This document shows positions 1 to 7,701 of a DNA stretch of 21,611 nt, piece by piece. The DNA is from JBKHXU01 sp046565865 (GTDB taxonomy: Bacteria; Pseudomonadota; Gammaproteobacteria; Acidiferrobacterales; Sulfurifustaceae). Under the pieces are notes generated by a model. That model saw only the letters and a program-made list of their open reading frames with translations, ran no database searches and had not been told where the DNA came from. The stretch spans positions 1 through 21,611 of the forward strand of contig JBKHXU010000009.1 of assembly GCA_046565865.1 (NCBI GenBank), written 5' to 3'. Each line of letters begins with the position of its first letter. Within the stretch, counting starts at the first letter, position 1. The position numbers were made by a program, and so were the translations under genes.

Positions 1-972
1 TCGCCGACGCTGGTCGACGCTGCCGTGCGCGAATTCGGCGGCGAGGCGATTTCCGTGGTCATCGGCGTCGGCGGCGGCAGCGCGCTCGACGCCGCCAAGG
101 CGATCGCCGGATTGCTTAAGGTGCGGCGCACCGTCATGGATTATCTCGAGGGCGTGGGGCCGGAGTTACGCTACGAGGGCCCGGCCGTCCCTTTCATTGC
201 GGTACCGACCACCGCCGGCACCGGCAGCGAGGCGACCAAGAACGCGGTGTTGAGCGTCGCCGGTCCGAACGGCTTCAAGAAATCGTTTCGCGACGATCGG
301 CTCGTCGCCGAATACGCGATCGTCGATCCGGACCTGCTCGCCTCGTGCCCGCCGCCTGTGATCGCCGCCAACGGCATGGATGCGCTGACGCAGCTCATCG
401 AGTCGTATGTATCCATCAAGGCCAATCCGTTCACCGACGCGCTCGCGATCTCCGGCCTGCGCGCCGCGCGCGATGGGCTCCTGCCCTGGTACGAAGCGAC
501 GGGCGACGCGCATGAGGCGCGCGCCAAGATGGCGTACGCCGCGCTGCTGTCCGGTATCACGCTGGCGCAAACCGGGCTCGGTTCGGTGCACGGCTTGGCG
601 TCGCCGCTCGGGGCGTTTTATCCGATCCCGCACGGGGTCGTGTGCGGCACGCCGGTGGCGGCGGCGACGCGGGTGAACATCGCGGCGCTGCGCGAGCGAG
701 CGCCGGACGATGGCGCCTGGACGAAGTATCTGCGCGTGGCGGAGATACTGCACGAGCGGCGCTTTCGCGAGCGCGAAGCCGCCGCCGCGGCGCTCGTCGA
801 GCGGCTGGCGGAATGGACCGAGCGTTTGCAGCTGCCGCGGCTGCGCGATTTCGGGCTCACCGAGGACGGCATCGCGCACGTGGTGCGCCATTCGCGCGGG
901 TCGAGCATGAAGACCAACCCGATCGTGCTGACCGACGCGGAGATCGGCGCCGTGTTGCGCGAGCGCCTATAA
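1..972 (+). CDS. Iron-containing alcohol dehydrogenase, 5'-truncated by the window edge
   Basis: The reading frame is open from base 1, so the true start lies outside the window; about 323 residues remain. The nucleotide-binding motif GVGGGSALDAAKA (about bases 64-102) and the downstream TAGTGSE motif are typical of group III Fe-dependent alcohol dehydrogenases, which interconvert alcohols and aldehydes with NAD(P). The metal-ligand region reads GMDALTQLIE (about 373-402): the Asp is kept, but the usual first His ligand (DALTH) is Gln. The two later His ligands are present in the segment from VHGLASPLGA to IPHG (about 586-633). This Gln form occurs in a subgroup of the family, so the enzyme need not be inactive. 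The substrate cannot be told. The next gene follows after 53 bp on the same strand and could be co-transcribed. Confidence 0.93.
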   Translation, partial: SPTLVDAAVREFGGEAISVVIGVGGGSALDAAKAIAGLLKVRRTVMDYLEGVGPELRYEGPAVPFIAVPTTAGTGSEATKNAVLSVAGPNGFKKSFRDDRLVAEYAIVDPDLLASCPPPVIAANGMDALTQLIESYVSIKANPFTDALAISGLRAARDGLLPWYEATGDAHEARAKMAYAALLSGITLAQTGLGSVHGLASPLGAFYPIPHGVVCGTPVAAATRVNIAALRERAPDDGAWTKYLRVAEILHERRFREREAAAAALVERLAEWTERLQLPRLRDFGLTEDGIAHVVRHSRGSSMKTNPIVLTDAEIGAVLRERL

Positions 973-1025
973 AACACTGCTCGGGCGTTGCTACAGTTAG
1001 GGTAGTGTTGCGCGAACGAGGTACC

Positions 1026-2186
1026 ATGACCAAAACGGCCTTGCCGCTCAAGCTGACCGGGCTCTACCTGCTGACCGATGACGGCGAACTCGGCGTCTTC
1101 GACGATGGCAACGCGCTCACGATCGACGCCGCGCTATCGAAGGCTTTTCTGCTGCACAATCGCCGTTTGCTCGAAGCGTATACCGGCGATCCCGACGCGG
1201 GGTTGCGCGTCGCGGTGCTATACCATGCAACGCAGCCGCGCGCGTGGGGCCACGACACGCTGCGGCTCGAAGAGAGCGTCGTGCGCGATCTCTATCCCGT
1301 CGCCGGACGTGGCGGCGCTCCGCTCACGATGTTTCAGCAAAAAAACCGCGAGAAGAGCATTTATCGCGGCCTGGAGCTGCTGCTGGACTACCGCAAGGAA
1401 ACGGAGCCGCGCGCGCCGATTTATTGTCCCGTGCTCTACGATCGGCGCACCTTGCTCGGTCAGTACCCGTCGCTGCCCGCCGACACCGCGGAACCGCGCC
1501 AGCTGCCCGTGATCGAGGTGTTGAATCTGGTCGGCACCATCCCGATCGGCCGCCGCGACGTGTCGGCGGTGCACGGCCTCATGCAAACGCTGAGCGCACG
1601 ACTGATCCGCAAGGAGTTGCGTCGCTCGCGACTGGCGATCGACGAACGTACGGTGACGACGCCGACGGCCGATGGCACCGGTGGCTACGCCGCCGACCGG
1701 CGCGCGGAACGCGCACCGACGTTGGTGGCCGACGGCGGCAACCCGTATTGGGGCGCGCCACCGCAAACGCCCGCGGCCGTGCCGCCGGCGCAGATGGCGC
1801 GTTGGCTCAAGCAACCGCAAGGAAAGCCCGATGCGACGCTGTTGCAATCGTTTGCGCAGTTCCGCGTGATGTCGGCCGAGGTGTTGCAGGCGTTGGCATC
1901 GCAGCTACTGATTCATGCGGCGCCGGCCGGCGTGCAACTGCTCAATCGCGATTCGACCGACGAGTGGAACATGTACCTCATCGCAGGCAAGGTGGCGCTC
2001 GACCCCGGCGACGGCGCGCGCGTGTTCATCGAAGGTGGATCGACGAACGCGGCGGCGCCGATCGCATCGTTGAAGCCGCGCAAGTATACCGTTACCACCG
2101 TGACGCCGATCCGTTTCCTATGGATCCCCGACAGCCTGCTCGCGGTCGCCCGCGCCAGCGCGCCGGCGTTCAAATCCGACCGCTGA
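1026..2186 (+). CDS. Protein with a C-terminal cyclic-nucleotide-binding-like domain and an unrecognised N-terminal region
   Basis: 386 residues. ATG 1026 was chosen because a GAGG lies just upstream and because the frame upstream overlaps the dehydrogenase gene. Residues about 272-372 look like a Crp/cyclic-nucleotide-binding jelly-roll (YLIAGKVAL, then a strand-rich stretch ending in PIRFLWIPDSLL). The phosphate-binding cassette is degenerate: I see no clear GE...R(T/S)A signature, so cAMP or cGMP binding is doubtful. Residues 1-200 contain no domain I recognise; they include YHATQPRAWGHDTLRLEE and YRGLELLLDYRKE. Residues 205-265 are low-complexity, rich in Pro, Ala, Thr and Gly, and look like a linker. 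There is no signal peptide, membrane segment or DNA-binding HTH, so it is probably a cytoplasmic regulatory or scaffold protein. Function unknown. Confidence 0.85.
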   Translation: MTKTALPLKLTGLYLLTDDGELGVFDDGNALTIDAALSKAFLLHNRRLLEAYTGDPDAGLRVAVLYHATQPRAWGHDTLRLEESVVRDLYPVAGRGGAPLTMFQQKNREKSIYRGLELLLDYRKETEPRAPIYCPVLYDRRTLLGQYPSLPADTAEPRQLPVIEVLNLVGTIPIGRRDVSAVHGLMQTLSARLIRKELRRSRLAIDERTVTTPTADGTGGYAADRRAERAPTLVADGGNPYWGAPPQTPAAVPPAQMARWLKQPQGKPDATLLQSFAQFRVMSAEVLQALASQLLIHAAPAGVQLLNRDSTDEWNMYLIAGKVALDPGDGARVFIEGGSTNAAAPIASLKPRKYTVTTVTPIRFLWIPDSLLAVARASAPAFKSDR

Positions 2187-2272
2187 GCCGGCGCCGCCAA
2201 AGGCCCTAGTCAGCGTCTCTTTGCCGTCCGCCGCGGTTGGCGCACAATCCCGCTTCTCGTCCACGGGTCGCC

Positions 2273-2977
2273 ATGAACGCCATTCCGCGGTCCCATCGTC
2301 CGCCGGCCAGCGCGCGTCGCGTGCAATCGATCGAGCTGGTCGTGTTCTTGCTCATCTTGCTGCCGCTCATGGCATTGTCGGCGCTGGCGGATCGACCGGA
2401 CGGGCTCGACTTCACCACCGTTGCGATTGCCGTGATCGTGCACGATCTCGCGCTGCTGGCGCTGGTATTGTTCTTCGTCTGGCGCAACGGCGAGGGCTTC
2501 GCCGCCATCGGCTGGTCGCGGCGCCATCTCGCGCGCGAGATCGGCATCGGCCTCGCGTTGTTCGCGCCGGTGTTCCTCGCCATCGCCGGCCTCGAACGGC
2601 TGCTGCGTTATGCCGGACTGACGGCGCCCGAGGCGTTGCCGGGCTATCTCATGCCTGCGCCCGGCGTCGAGTATCTGCTGGCGCTGGTGTTCCTCGTCGT
2701 TGTTGCGGTGGCGGAGGAGACAATCTTTCGCGGTTATCTGCTGCGGCGATTTCACACGCTGACCGGCAGCCGGGTGGCGGCGCTGGCGTTATCGGTGTCC
2801 GTGTTCGCGCTTGGCCACGGGTACCAGGGGTCGGTCGGCATCGTCGCGGTGGGCGTGCTCGGTCTGGTGTACGCGCTCATTTATCTGTGGCGCGGCAGCT
2901 TGGTGGCGCCGACGGTGATGCACTTCGTGCAGAACGCCATCGGCCTGTACCTCGCGCCGCTGATGGAGGCGGCCTAG
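2273..2977 (+). CDS. CPBP family intramembrane glutamic endopeptidase
   Basis: 234 residues from ATG 2273. A TTG at 2237 would add 12 residues but lacks support. It is a polytopic membrane protein with hydrophobic segments at about residues 21-39, 50-70, 92-107, 133-148, 168-181, 187-205 and 212-230. The signature motifs of the CPBP (CAAX protease/bacteriocin-processing, Abi) family are present in order: EETIFRG at 148-154, FALGH at 179-183 and HFVQN at 217-221. These supply the Glu/Glu/Arg, His and His/Asn catalytic set. Family members cleave within the membrane or act in self-immunity to bacteriocins; the substrate here is unknown. It ends 16 bp before the DUF2459 gene on the same strand, so a two-gene transcript is likely. 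Confidence 0.9.
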   Translation: MNAIPRSHRPPASARRVQSIELVVFLLILLPLMALSALADRPDGLDFTTVAIAVIVHDLALLALVLFFVWRNGEGFAAIGWSRRHLAREIGIGLALFAPVFLAIAGLERLLRYAGLTAPEALPGYLMPAPGVEYLLALVFLVVVAVAEETIFRGYLLRRFHTLTGSRVAALALSVSVFALGHGYQGSVGIVAVGVLGLVYALIYLWRGSLVAPTVMHFVQNAIGLYLAPLMEAA

Positions 2978-2993
2978 CGCCACGGCTCCGACG

Positions 2994-3626
2994 ATGCGGT
3001 TACGAGAGCTTCAAGGCGCCGCCGCGATCGCGCTCGCGTTCGTACTCAGCGCCTGTGCCGCGCCCCGCGGCCCGAACGGACCGCATACGGTGTGGTTGGT
3101 CGGCCACGGTTGGCACACGGGTATCGTTCTGCCGTGGAGCGACGCGATGACCCGCACCTGGCCCCCGGGCATGCACACCGGCCGCGCGCGTTACGTCGAA
3201 GTCGGCTGGGGCGAGGCGGCGTTTTACCCGGCGTCGCAGAACGATTCCGGCGCCGCCCTGCGCGCGCTATTTTGGCGCAACGCGAGTGTGCTGCATGTCG
3301 TTGCGTTCGACGCGCCGATCGCGAGCCATTTCCCGCAGGCGCGGCGCATCGCGCTCGATCTCGATTCCGACGCCTACCGGCGGCTCGTGGCCGCGGTCGG
3401 CGAGAGCTTCGAGCGCGGCGCGGACGGGCAAGCGGTGGACGTCGGCGCCGGGCTGTACGGCGACGGCCGTTTTTATCGTTCGCGCGAGCGCTATCATCTA
3501 TTCAATACGTGCAATGTCTGGACCGCGCGGAAACTGAAGGCCGCGGGCCTGCCGCTCGCGCCGTGGCGCGCCGTGACCACTGGGATGTTGTTGCATCAGG
3601 TGCGCCATCGCGGGCGCGCGGAGTGA
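2994..3626 (+). CDS. DUF2459 family lipoprotein
   Basis: 210 residues. A lipoprotein signal is visible: positively charged N-terminus, hydrophobic stretch AIALAFVLSA, and lipobox LSAC with Cys21 as the acylation site. The mature part opens with HTVWLVGHGWHTGIVLP, followed by YVEVGWGEAAFYP and a C-terminal YHLFNTCNVWTARKLKAAGL. This layout is typical of the DUF2459 (TIGR02117) family, whose conserved His, Cys and Asn residues suggest an NlpC/P60-like cysteine-hydrolase fold; that fold assignment is inference. No reaction is established. Probably anchored in the membrane facing the periplasm. It lies 16 bp downstream of the CPBP protease gene and is followed by an AT-rich gap before the next gene. 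Confidence 0.88.
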   Translation: MRLRELQGAAAIALAFVLSACAAPRGPNGPHTVWLVGHGWHTGIVLPWSDAMTRTWPPGMHTGRARYVEVGWGEAAFYPASQNDSGAALRALFWRNASVLHVVAFDAPIASHFPQARRIALDLDSDAYRRLVAAVGESFERGADGQAVDVGAGLYGDGRFYRSRERYHLFNTCNVWTARKLKAAGLPLAPWRAVTTGMLLHQVRHRGRAE

Positions 3627-3631
3627 AATAT

Positions 3632-3664
3632 TTGCCAGATTTGCGCGTCATATTTATGTATAAA
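3632..3664 (+). promoter_or_regulatory. Candidate sigma70 promoter for the TlpA-like gene
   Basis: The short gap after the DUF2459 stop is clearly more AT-rich than its surroundings. TTGCCA (3632-3637) is followed after 17 bp by TATGTA (3655-3660); an overlapping TATAAA sits at 3659-3664. Transcription would begin about 10-20 bp upstream of the ATG at 3685. Identified by eye only. Confidence 0.4.
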
Positions 3665-3684
3665 ACACAGCGCAGGTGGGACAC

Positions 3685-4221
3685 ATGGGCCGATTGGCGG
3701 TGTTGGTAGGCGGTATGTTGGCAGCGGCCGTCGCGGCGGCGGCGCCGGATGTGATGCTCAAGGACCTCAACGGCCGCGAGCGCAACGTCAACGAATTCAT
3801 CGGCCGCGGCAAATGGGTGGCGCTCACGGTATGGGCCCACGACTGCCACATCTGCGACGCCGAGATTCACGAGATGGCGGCGTTTCATCGCGCGCGCCAT
3901 GGCCGCGACGCGATCGTCCTCGGCGTCAGCATCGACGGCTACGCCAAACGCAAGCAGGCGCAGGCATTCGTCAAGCGCCACAAGCTCCCGTTCACCAATC
4001 TCATCGCCGAACCGAGTCAGGCGATCATCGTCAAGTTCGGCGCCGGTGAACTGGTCGGTACGCCGACCACTTACCTGTACGATCCGAGCGGCCGGCTCGC
4101 GGCAATGACCGTGGGCCCGGTGAGTCGCAAAGACATCGAGTCGTACATCGAACGCAATCCGCCCTCCGCCGATACCGCGCGGGTGGCGTGGCGCGGCCGG
4201 CTGCAAGCGCGCGCGATCTGA
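3685..4221 (+). CDS. Exported TlpA/redoxin-like thioredoxin-fold protein
   Basis: 178 residues from ATG 3685, which has GGTGGG four bases upstream; an upstream GTG at 3676 would add three residues. Residues 1-20 (MGRLAVLVGG, then Ala-rich) form a likely signal peptide, placing the protein in the periplasm. The domain has the usual order: PDVMLKDLNG, a strand, the redox-active CHIC at 54-57 after TVWAHD, the SIDG/KRKQAQAFVKRH helix, and a GTPTTYLYD cis-Pro loop. This is the TlpA/AhpC-TSA layout, used for thiol-disulfide exchange, for example in cytochrome c or metal-site maturation. The partner is unknown. It converges on the senA gene with a hairpin between the two. Confidence 0.88.
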   Translation: MGRLAVLVGGMLAAAVAAAAPDVMLKDLNGRERNVNEFIGRGKWVALTVWAHDCHICDAEIHEMAAFHRARHGRDAIVLGVSIDGYAKRKQAQAFVKRHKLPFTNLIAEPSQAIIVKFGAGELVGTPTTYLYDPSGRLAAMTVGPVSRKDIESYIERNPPSADTARVAWRGRLQARAI

Positions 4222-4234
4222 GTAAGGAAGGCAA

Positions 4235-4254
4235 CTTTAGCGGTTCCGTTAAAG
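4235..4254. terminator. Candidate bidirectional terminator between converging genes
   Basis: CTTTAGCGG (4235-4243) pairs with CCGTTAAAG (4246-4254), including one G-T wobble, to form a hairpin with a small loop. It sits between the TlpA-like gene (+) and senA (-) and includes the senA stop codon. There is no long T-run on either side, so it is a weak intrinsic terminator at best. Confidence 0.4.
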
Positions 4255-5568
4255 CGCGCAGGTGCGGAACCCGGCGAAGATGTCGTTGCGCTCCGGGGGA
4301 AAGAAATTGCGCCAGGTGTTGCGCATGAGGCTTGCCGGGGTGGCCCACGATCCCCCGCGTAACACCTTGCGCGCCCCGAACCACGGCGCCGAGTATTCCT
4401 TATAAGGATCGGGCGTGAAGCCGGGGTAGGGGAGGAAATCGCTCGCAGTCCATTCCCAAACGTTGCCGAGCATCTGCCGGCAACCGCAGGCGCTGTCGCC
4501 TTCGGGCAGCGCGCCGACGTCGAGGTAGCCGCTGCGATAACCGAGATTGGCGAGCAGGCGCGACGGCGCGAGATCGCCCCAGGGATAACGGCGCTTGCTG
4601 GAATCTAGCCTACCGCGGTCGGCACCGGCTTCGTAGGCCGCGGCCGTTTCCCACTCGACCTCGGTCGGCAGGCGGCGCCTGGCGTAGCGGCAATAGGCGT
4701 TGGCTTCATGCCAGCTCACGTGTATCACCGGCGCATTCAACGCCAGCGGCTCGTATCGGTCGAACTGGCGCGTCTGCCAGTTGCCGTTGTGTTGGCGCCA
4801 GTAAATCGGTGCATCCAGCCCCGCCGCCTCGCGCCAGCGCCAGCCGGCATCGTCCCAATACGCGCGGTTGCGGTAGCCTTCGGCGTCGACGAAGGCGCGG
4901 TATTCTTTATTCGTCACCGGCGCGCGCGCGATGCGAAACGCCGCGACGGTCACGGGGTGCGCCCACTTCTCGTTGTCGAACACGAAGCCATCCTCGGGTG
5001 TCGCGCCGAGTTGCACCTGGCCGCCCGGCACGGCGACGTCGCCCGGCCATGGACCGGCATCGTGCGCCGCCGTGGCCCAGCCGGGCAACGTCGGCGCCGG
5101 ATACGCGAGTGTCTGGCGCATATAGAGGAACGCCTCGGTGTGCATGTACTCGTGAAAGATCGTAAGCCGATAAAAATAGGCGTCGCGCTCGGTGAGTTCG
5201 CGCGTCGTCAAGCGCTCGACGATTGCCGCTTGCACCGCGGCGAGATACGCGAGCGTATCCGGCATCGACAGCAGCGGCAGCTCCCAGCGGGTATCGTGTG
5301 CTACGGTGGTCGAGTCGTAGAGCGCGTCGGCATGCGGCACGAACGGTTCCCGCCGGTCGAGGTGGCGCAGGATCCAATATTCGTAGAACCAGGCGAGGTG
5401 CCCGGCCTCCCAGCGCAACGGATTGAGTATCGGGCGCTTCGGTCCCATGAGCTGCGCGTCCGTAAGATTCGCGAGCAGCGCCAGCGTGCGTGCGCGGGCA
5501 TCCTTGAGATCGGCGGCCAGTCGCTCCGCGCTGAGCGCGTCGTCGGGGTCGAGCGCGGGGGTGGGCAC
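4249..5568 (-). CDS. senA: Selenoneine synthase SenA (EgtB-like nonheme iron enzyme)
   Basis: 439 residues. The N-terminal DinB-like helical bundle (about 12-165) carries the iron ligands of the EgtB family: His57 in GHLAWFYEYW, and His139 and His143 in HEYMHTE. The C-terminal formylglycine-generating-enzyme/C-lectin fold (about 175-439) has PGGQVQLGAT, RLPTEVEWE, MLGNVWEWT, VLRGGSW and the ending IFAGFRTCAL. EgtB joins hercynine to a sulfur donor using O2; SenA does the same with a selenosugar. I call SenA rather than EgtB because a SenB-type glycosyltransferase and selD lie within the same 6 kb and no egtA, egtC or egtD is seen. The start is GTG at 5568, four bases after the stop of the double-thioredoxin gene, with no good ribosome binding site, so translation is probably coupled. 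Cytoplasmic; no signal peptide. Confidence 0.85.
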   Translation of the reverse strand: MPTPALDPDDALSAERLAADLKDARARTLALLANLTDAQLMGPKRPILNPLRWEAGHLAWFYEYWILRHLDRREPFVPHADALYDSTTVAHDTRWELPLLSMPDTLAYLAAVQAAIVERLTTRELTERDAYFYRLTIFHEYMHTEAFLYMRQTLAYPAPTLPGWATAAHDAGPWPGDVAVPGGQVQLGATPEDGFVFDNEKWAHPVTVAAFRIARAPVTNKEYRAFVDAEGYRNRAYWDDAGWRWREAAGLDAPIYWRQHNGNWQTRQFDRYEPLALNAPVIHVSWHEANAYCRYARRRLPTEVEWETAAAYEAGADRGRLDSSKRRYPWGDLAPSRLLANLGYRSGYLDVGALPEGDSACGCRQMLGNVWEWTASDFLPYPGFTPDPYKEYSAPWFGARKVLRGGSWATPASLMRNTWRNFFPPERNDIFAGFRTCAL

Positions 5569-5572
5569 GGTG

Positions 5573-6649
5573 CTACTGCCAGAGATCGACGACGACGCCC
5601 TGCTCGCGCAGGCGATCGGCGCGCTGCTGGATAAAGCGCTGGAAGCTCGGTTCGCGTCGGTAGGCGCCGGAGGCGACGTAGTCCATGACCGACTGCACGT
5701 GAAAGCGCTTCAACATCGCCTCGATGCGCATGACCTCTTTCCCTTGATCGAAGAACACCGCTGTCGGCACGTACGCCACGTTGAGCCGGTCGGCCCACGC
5801 GCGCGCCGTCAGCTGTTCGCCGGTCGGTGTTACCACCGGCGTTTCGCTCCAGCGGTCGAGTTGGATCGCGCGCAGGCGCTTCAACTGCGCGCGCGTCTGC
5901 GGATGATTGAGGATGGTCTGGTGCAGCTCATCGCAGCCGAGGCAGTCCCGTTGCTCGAAAAACACCACCGCCGGTTTTCCCTTGGCCGACTGCAGGTCAT
6001 GTGGCGGCGATTCGAAGAACGGCTGCCGGTGAAGCGGCGTTGCGGCCGCGGCGCGCGGCGCCACGCGCGCGAGGTAGGCGGCGAACGTCTCCGTGCCCTC
6101 GCGCTTTTCGGCGACGTATTGCAGCGCCGCGAGGAACTGCCGCGGCGGATAATAGCCGTTCAGGCGTAGTACCTGATTGCCATTGCCATCAAAGAACAGG
6201 ATGGTCGGCGTGAACCAGACCTTGTGTTTCGCGGCGAATTCCTTCTCGCTCAGTGTCTCGCCGCTGAAGTCGGTGACCGCGCGGTCGCCCCACATATTGA
6301 TATCGAGGGCGTCGAAGTGGCGGCGGGCGTAATCCGCGATCGCCGGCTGGCTGAAGTTGGTGTTAAACAGCGCGGCGCAGTACGGGCAGCCGTCCTGGCC
6401 GAAATAGACCAGCAGCCGCTTGTCCGTGGCGCCGGCCTCGGCGGCGTCATCCTTGAGATCGAGAAACGAGGTTTTGAACCAGGGCGGGATGGTATATTGG
6501 CCGATGCCGCGCATCTCCGCCTTCTTGGCGGCCGCCGCCGGCGGAAACAGCGCGAGCGCGAGACTGAGGACAACAATCGATAGCGCCCGCCACCAAGCCA
6601 GCAGCGCCTGCACGGCCGACGCGGTGTTTGCGGTTGCCTTGGGGTGCAT
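5573..6649 (-). CDS. Exported protein with two thioredoxin-like domains, upstream of senA
   Basis: 358 residues, ATG at 6649 with GAGGA eight bases upstream. A long N-terminus (about 1-42) with the hydrophobic stretch ALSIVVLSLALALF, then Ala-rich residues, looks like a signal peptide or signal anchor, so the domains probably face the periplasm. Domain 1 (about 55-185) has CPYC at 88-91 in FGQDGCPYC and a cis-Pro in WFTPTILFF. Domain 2 (about 220-330) has CLGC at 236-239 in FEQRDCLGC and a cis-Pro in VAYVPTAVFF. Each resembles a SoxW/thioredoxin_2 fold with an intact CxxC pair, so this is a tandem duplication with diverged sequence. It is the first gene of a likely two-gene operon with senA (4-bp gap). 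A redox role is likely; its link to selenium is inferred from position only. Confidence 0.88.
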   Translation of the reverse strand: MHPKATANTASAVQALLAWWRALSIVVLSLALALFPPAAAAKKAEMRGIGQYTIPPWFKTSFLDLKDDAAEAGATDKRLLVYFGQDGCPYCAALFNTNFSQPAIADYARRHFDALDINMWGDRAVTDFSGETLSEKEFAAKHKVWFTPTILFFDGNGNQVLRLNGYYPPRQFLAALQYVAEKREGTETFAAYLARVAPRAAAATPLHRQPFFESPPHDLQSAKGKPAVVFFEQRDCLGCDELHQTILNHPQTRAQLKRLRAIQLDRWSETPVVTPTGEQLTARAWADRLNVAYVPTAVFFDQGKEVMRIEAMLKRFHVQSVMDYVASGAYRREPSFQRFIQQRADRLREQGVVVDLWQ

Positions 6650-6698
6650 GGACTATTCCTCGAACGGATACCAATACGATACGGCGGCTATTACCAAA
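6650..6698. promoter_or_regulatory. Divergent intergenic region between trx-senA and senB
   Basis: These 49 bp separate the start of the trx-senA pair (-) from the chosen senB start (+), so both promoters must lie here or inside the neighbouring genes. The minus-strand ribosome binding site GAGGA is at 6657-6661. I see no convincing -35/-10 pair in either direction; TTGGTA and TATCGT-like hexamers on the minus strand are poorly spaced. No clear operator palindrome was found. Confidence 0.4.
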
Positions 6699-7697
6699 AT
6701 GCCAAGCGTCAAACACACGCCCGCAGCGCGGGCAGAACGGCGGCTGCGCATTGCCCTGATTACGCCCGCCGGCCCGCGCTCGCGCGCCGGCAACCGGGCG
6801 ACCGCGGTGCGCTGGGCGCGCCACCTGCGCGCTCTCGGCCACCGCGTCGCGGTCGCCGTGGAGTATGACGGCGCGCCGGCCGATCTCATGATCGCGCTAC
6901 ACGCCTGGCGCAGTCGCGAGGCGGTGCGCCGCTTCCGGACCGAGTGTCCCGGGCGACCGCTGGTGGTGGCGCTGACCGGGACCGACCTGTATCGGTTCTT
7001 GGAAACGGATCGGGGCGACACGCTCGCCGCCATCGTCGCGGCCGATCGCCTGATCGCGCTGCACGATCGCGCGCACGAGGCGTTGCCGTCCGACCAGCGC
7101 GCCAAGCTGCGCGTAATCCACCAGTCGGCGCTGCCGCTGGCCGCGGTGCGGCGTGCGGCCCCGCGCGACTTCACGGCATGCGTCGTCGGTCACCTGCGGG
7201 AGGAGAAAGACCCGTTTCGCGCCGCGTACGCCGCGCGCGCATTGCCCGCTGAATCGCGCATCCACATCGTGCATCTCGGCAAGGGTCATGCGCCGGAGTG
7301 GGAGCAGCAGGCGCGCGCCGAGATGCGTGCGAATCCGCGCTACGACTGGCGCGGCGAGGTGCCGTTCGGCGCGGTGCGCCGGCTCATGGCGCGGGCGCAG
7401 CTCATGGTGTTGTCGTCGCGCATGGAAGGCGGCACCAACGTCATCTCCGAGGCATGCGTCGCGCGCCTGCCCGTCATCGCCTCGCGCATTCCAGGCTCGG
7501 TCGGTTTGCTCGGCGACGACTATCCCGGCTACTACCCGGTGGCGGATACCGCGGCGCTGACGGAGTTGCTGTTGCGCGCCGAACGCGATCGGCGTTTTTA
7601 CGCCGCGCTCAAAAAACATTGCGCGGCGCGCGCGCCGTTGTTCACGCCCGCGCGCGAACGTGCCGGCCTAAAGCGTTTATTGGCGGAATTGGCTTAA
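6699..7697 (+). CDS. senB: Selenosugar synthase SenB-like glycosyltransferase
   Basis: 332 residues from ATG 6699. An in-frame ATG at 6648 would add 17 residues but overlaps the opposite gene's start codon; neither has a strong ribosome binding site. It is a GT-B fold glycosyltransferase. The N-terminal half opens RIALITPAGPRSRAGNR, with ALTGTDLYRF at 92-101. The C-terminal half has VVGHLREEKDPF (162-173) and the donor-sugar motif SRMEGGTNVISEA (240-252), followed by SVGLLGDDYPGYYP. This is the family known in selenoneine clusters as SenB, which uses selenophosphate and a UDP-sugar to form a 1-seleno-sugar; the DDYPGYYP end motif and the nearby selD and senA support this. Cytoplasmic. It converges on selD with a 4-bp gap. 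Confidence 0.86.
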   Translation: MPSVKHTPAARAERRLRIALITPAGPRSRAGNRATAVRWARHLRALGHRVAVAVEYDGAPADLMIALHAWRSREAVRRFRTECPGRPLVVALTGTDLYRFLETDRGDTLAAIVAADRLIALHDRAHEALPSDQRAKLRVIHQSALPLAAVRRAAPRDFTACVVGHLREEKDPFRAAYAARALPAESRIHIVHLGKGHAPEWEQQARAEMRANPRYDWRGEVPFGAVRRLMARAQLMVLSSRMEGGTNVISEACVARLPVIASRIPGSVGLLGDDYPGYYPVADTAALTELLLRAERDRRFYAALKKHCAARAPLFTPARERAGLKRLLAELA

Positions 7698-7701
7698 GCG
7701 A

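Noticed and set aside
952..1028. Near-identical direct repeat GTGTTGCGCGA at about 952 and 1015
   Set aside because: Short, overlaps coding sequence at the first copy, and is built of CG-rich words frequent in this genome; too weak to call an operator.
1244..2209. A 321-codon frame overlapping the cyclic-nucleotide-like gene
   Set aside because: Arg-rich shifted-frame translation without domains; the overlapping frame has a coherent protein.
4249..5568. Calling the EgtB-like gene ergothioneine EgtB
   Set aside because: No egtA, egtC or egtD is nearby, while SenB-type glycosyltransferase and selD are; SenA fits the context better, though a tree is needed.
4708..5634. A 308-codon plus-strand frame opposite senA
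   Set aside because: Shadow of the EgtB-like gene, whose motifs are intact on the minus strand; the plus frame has no recognisable domain.
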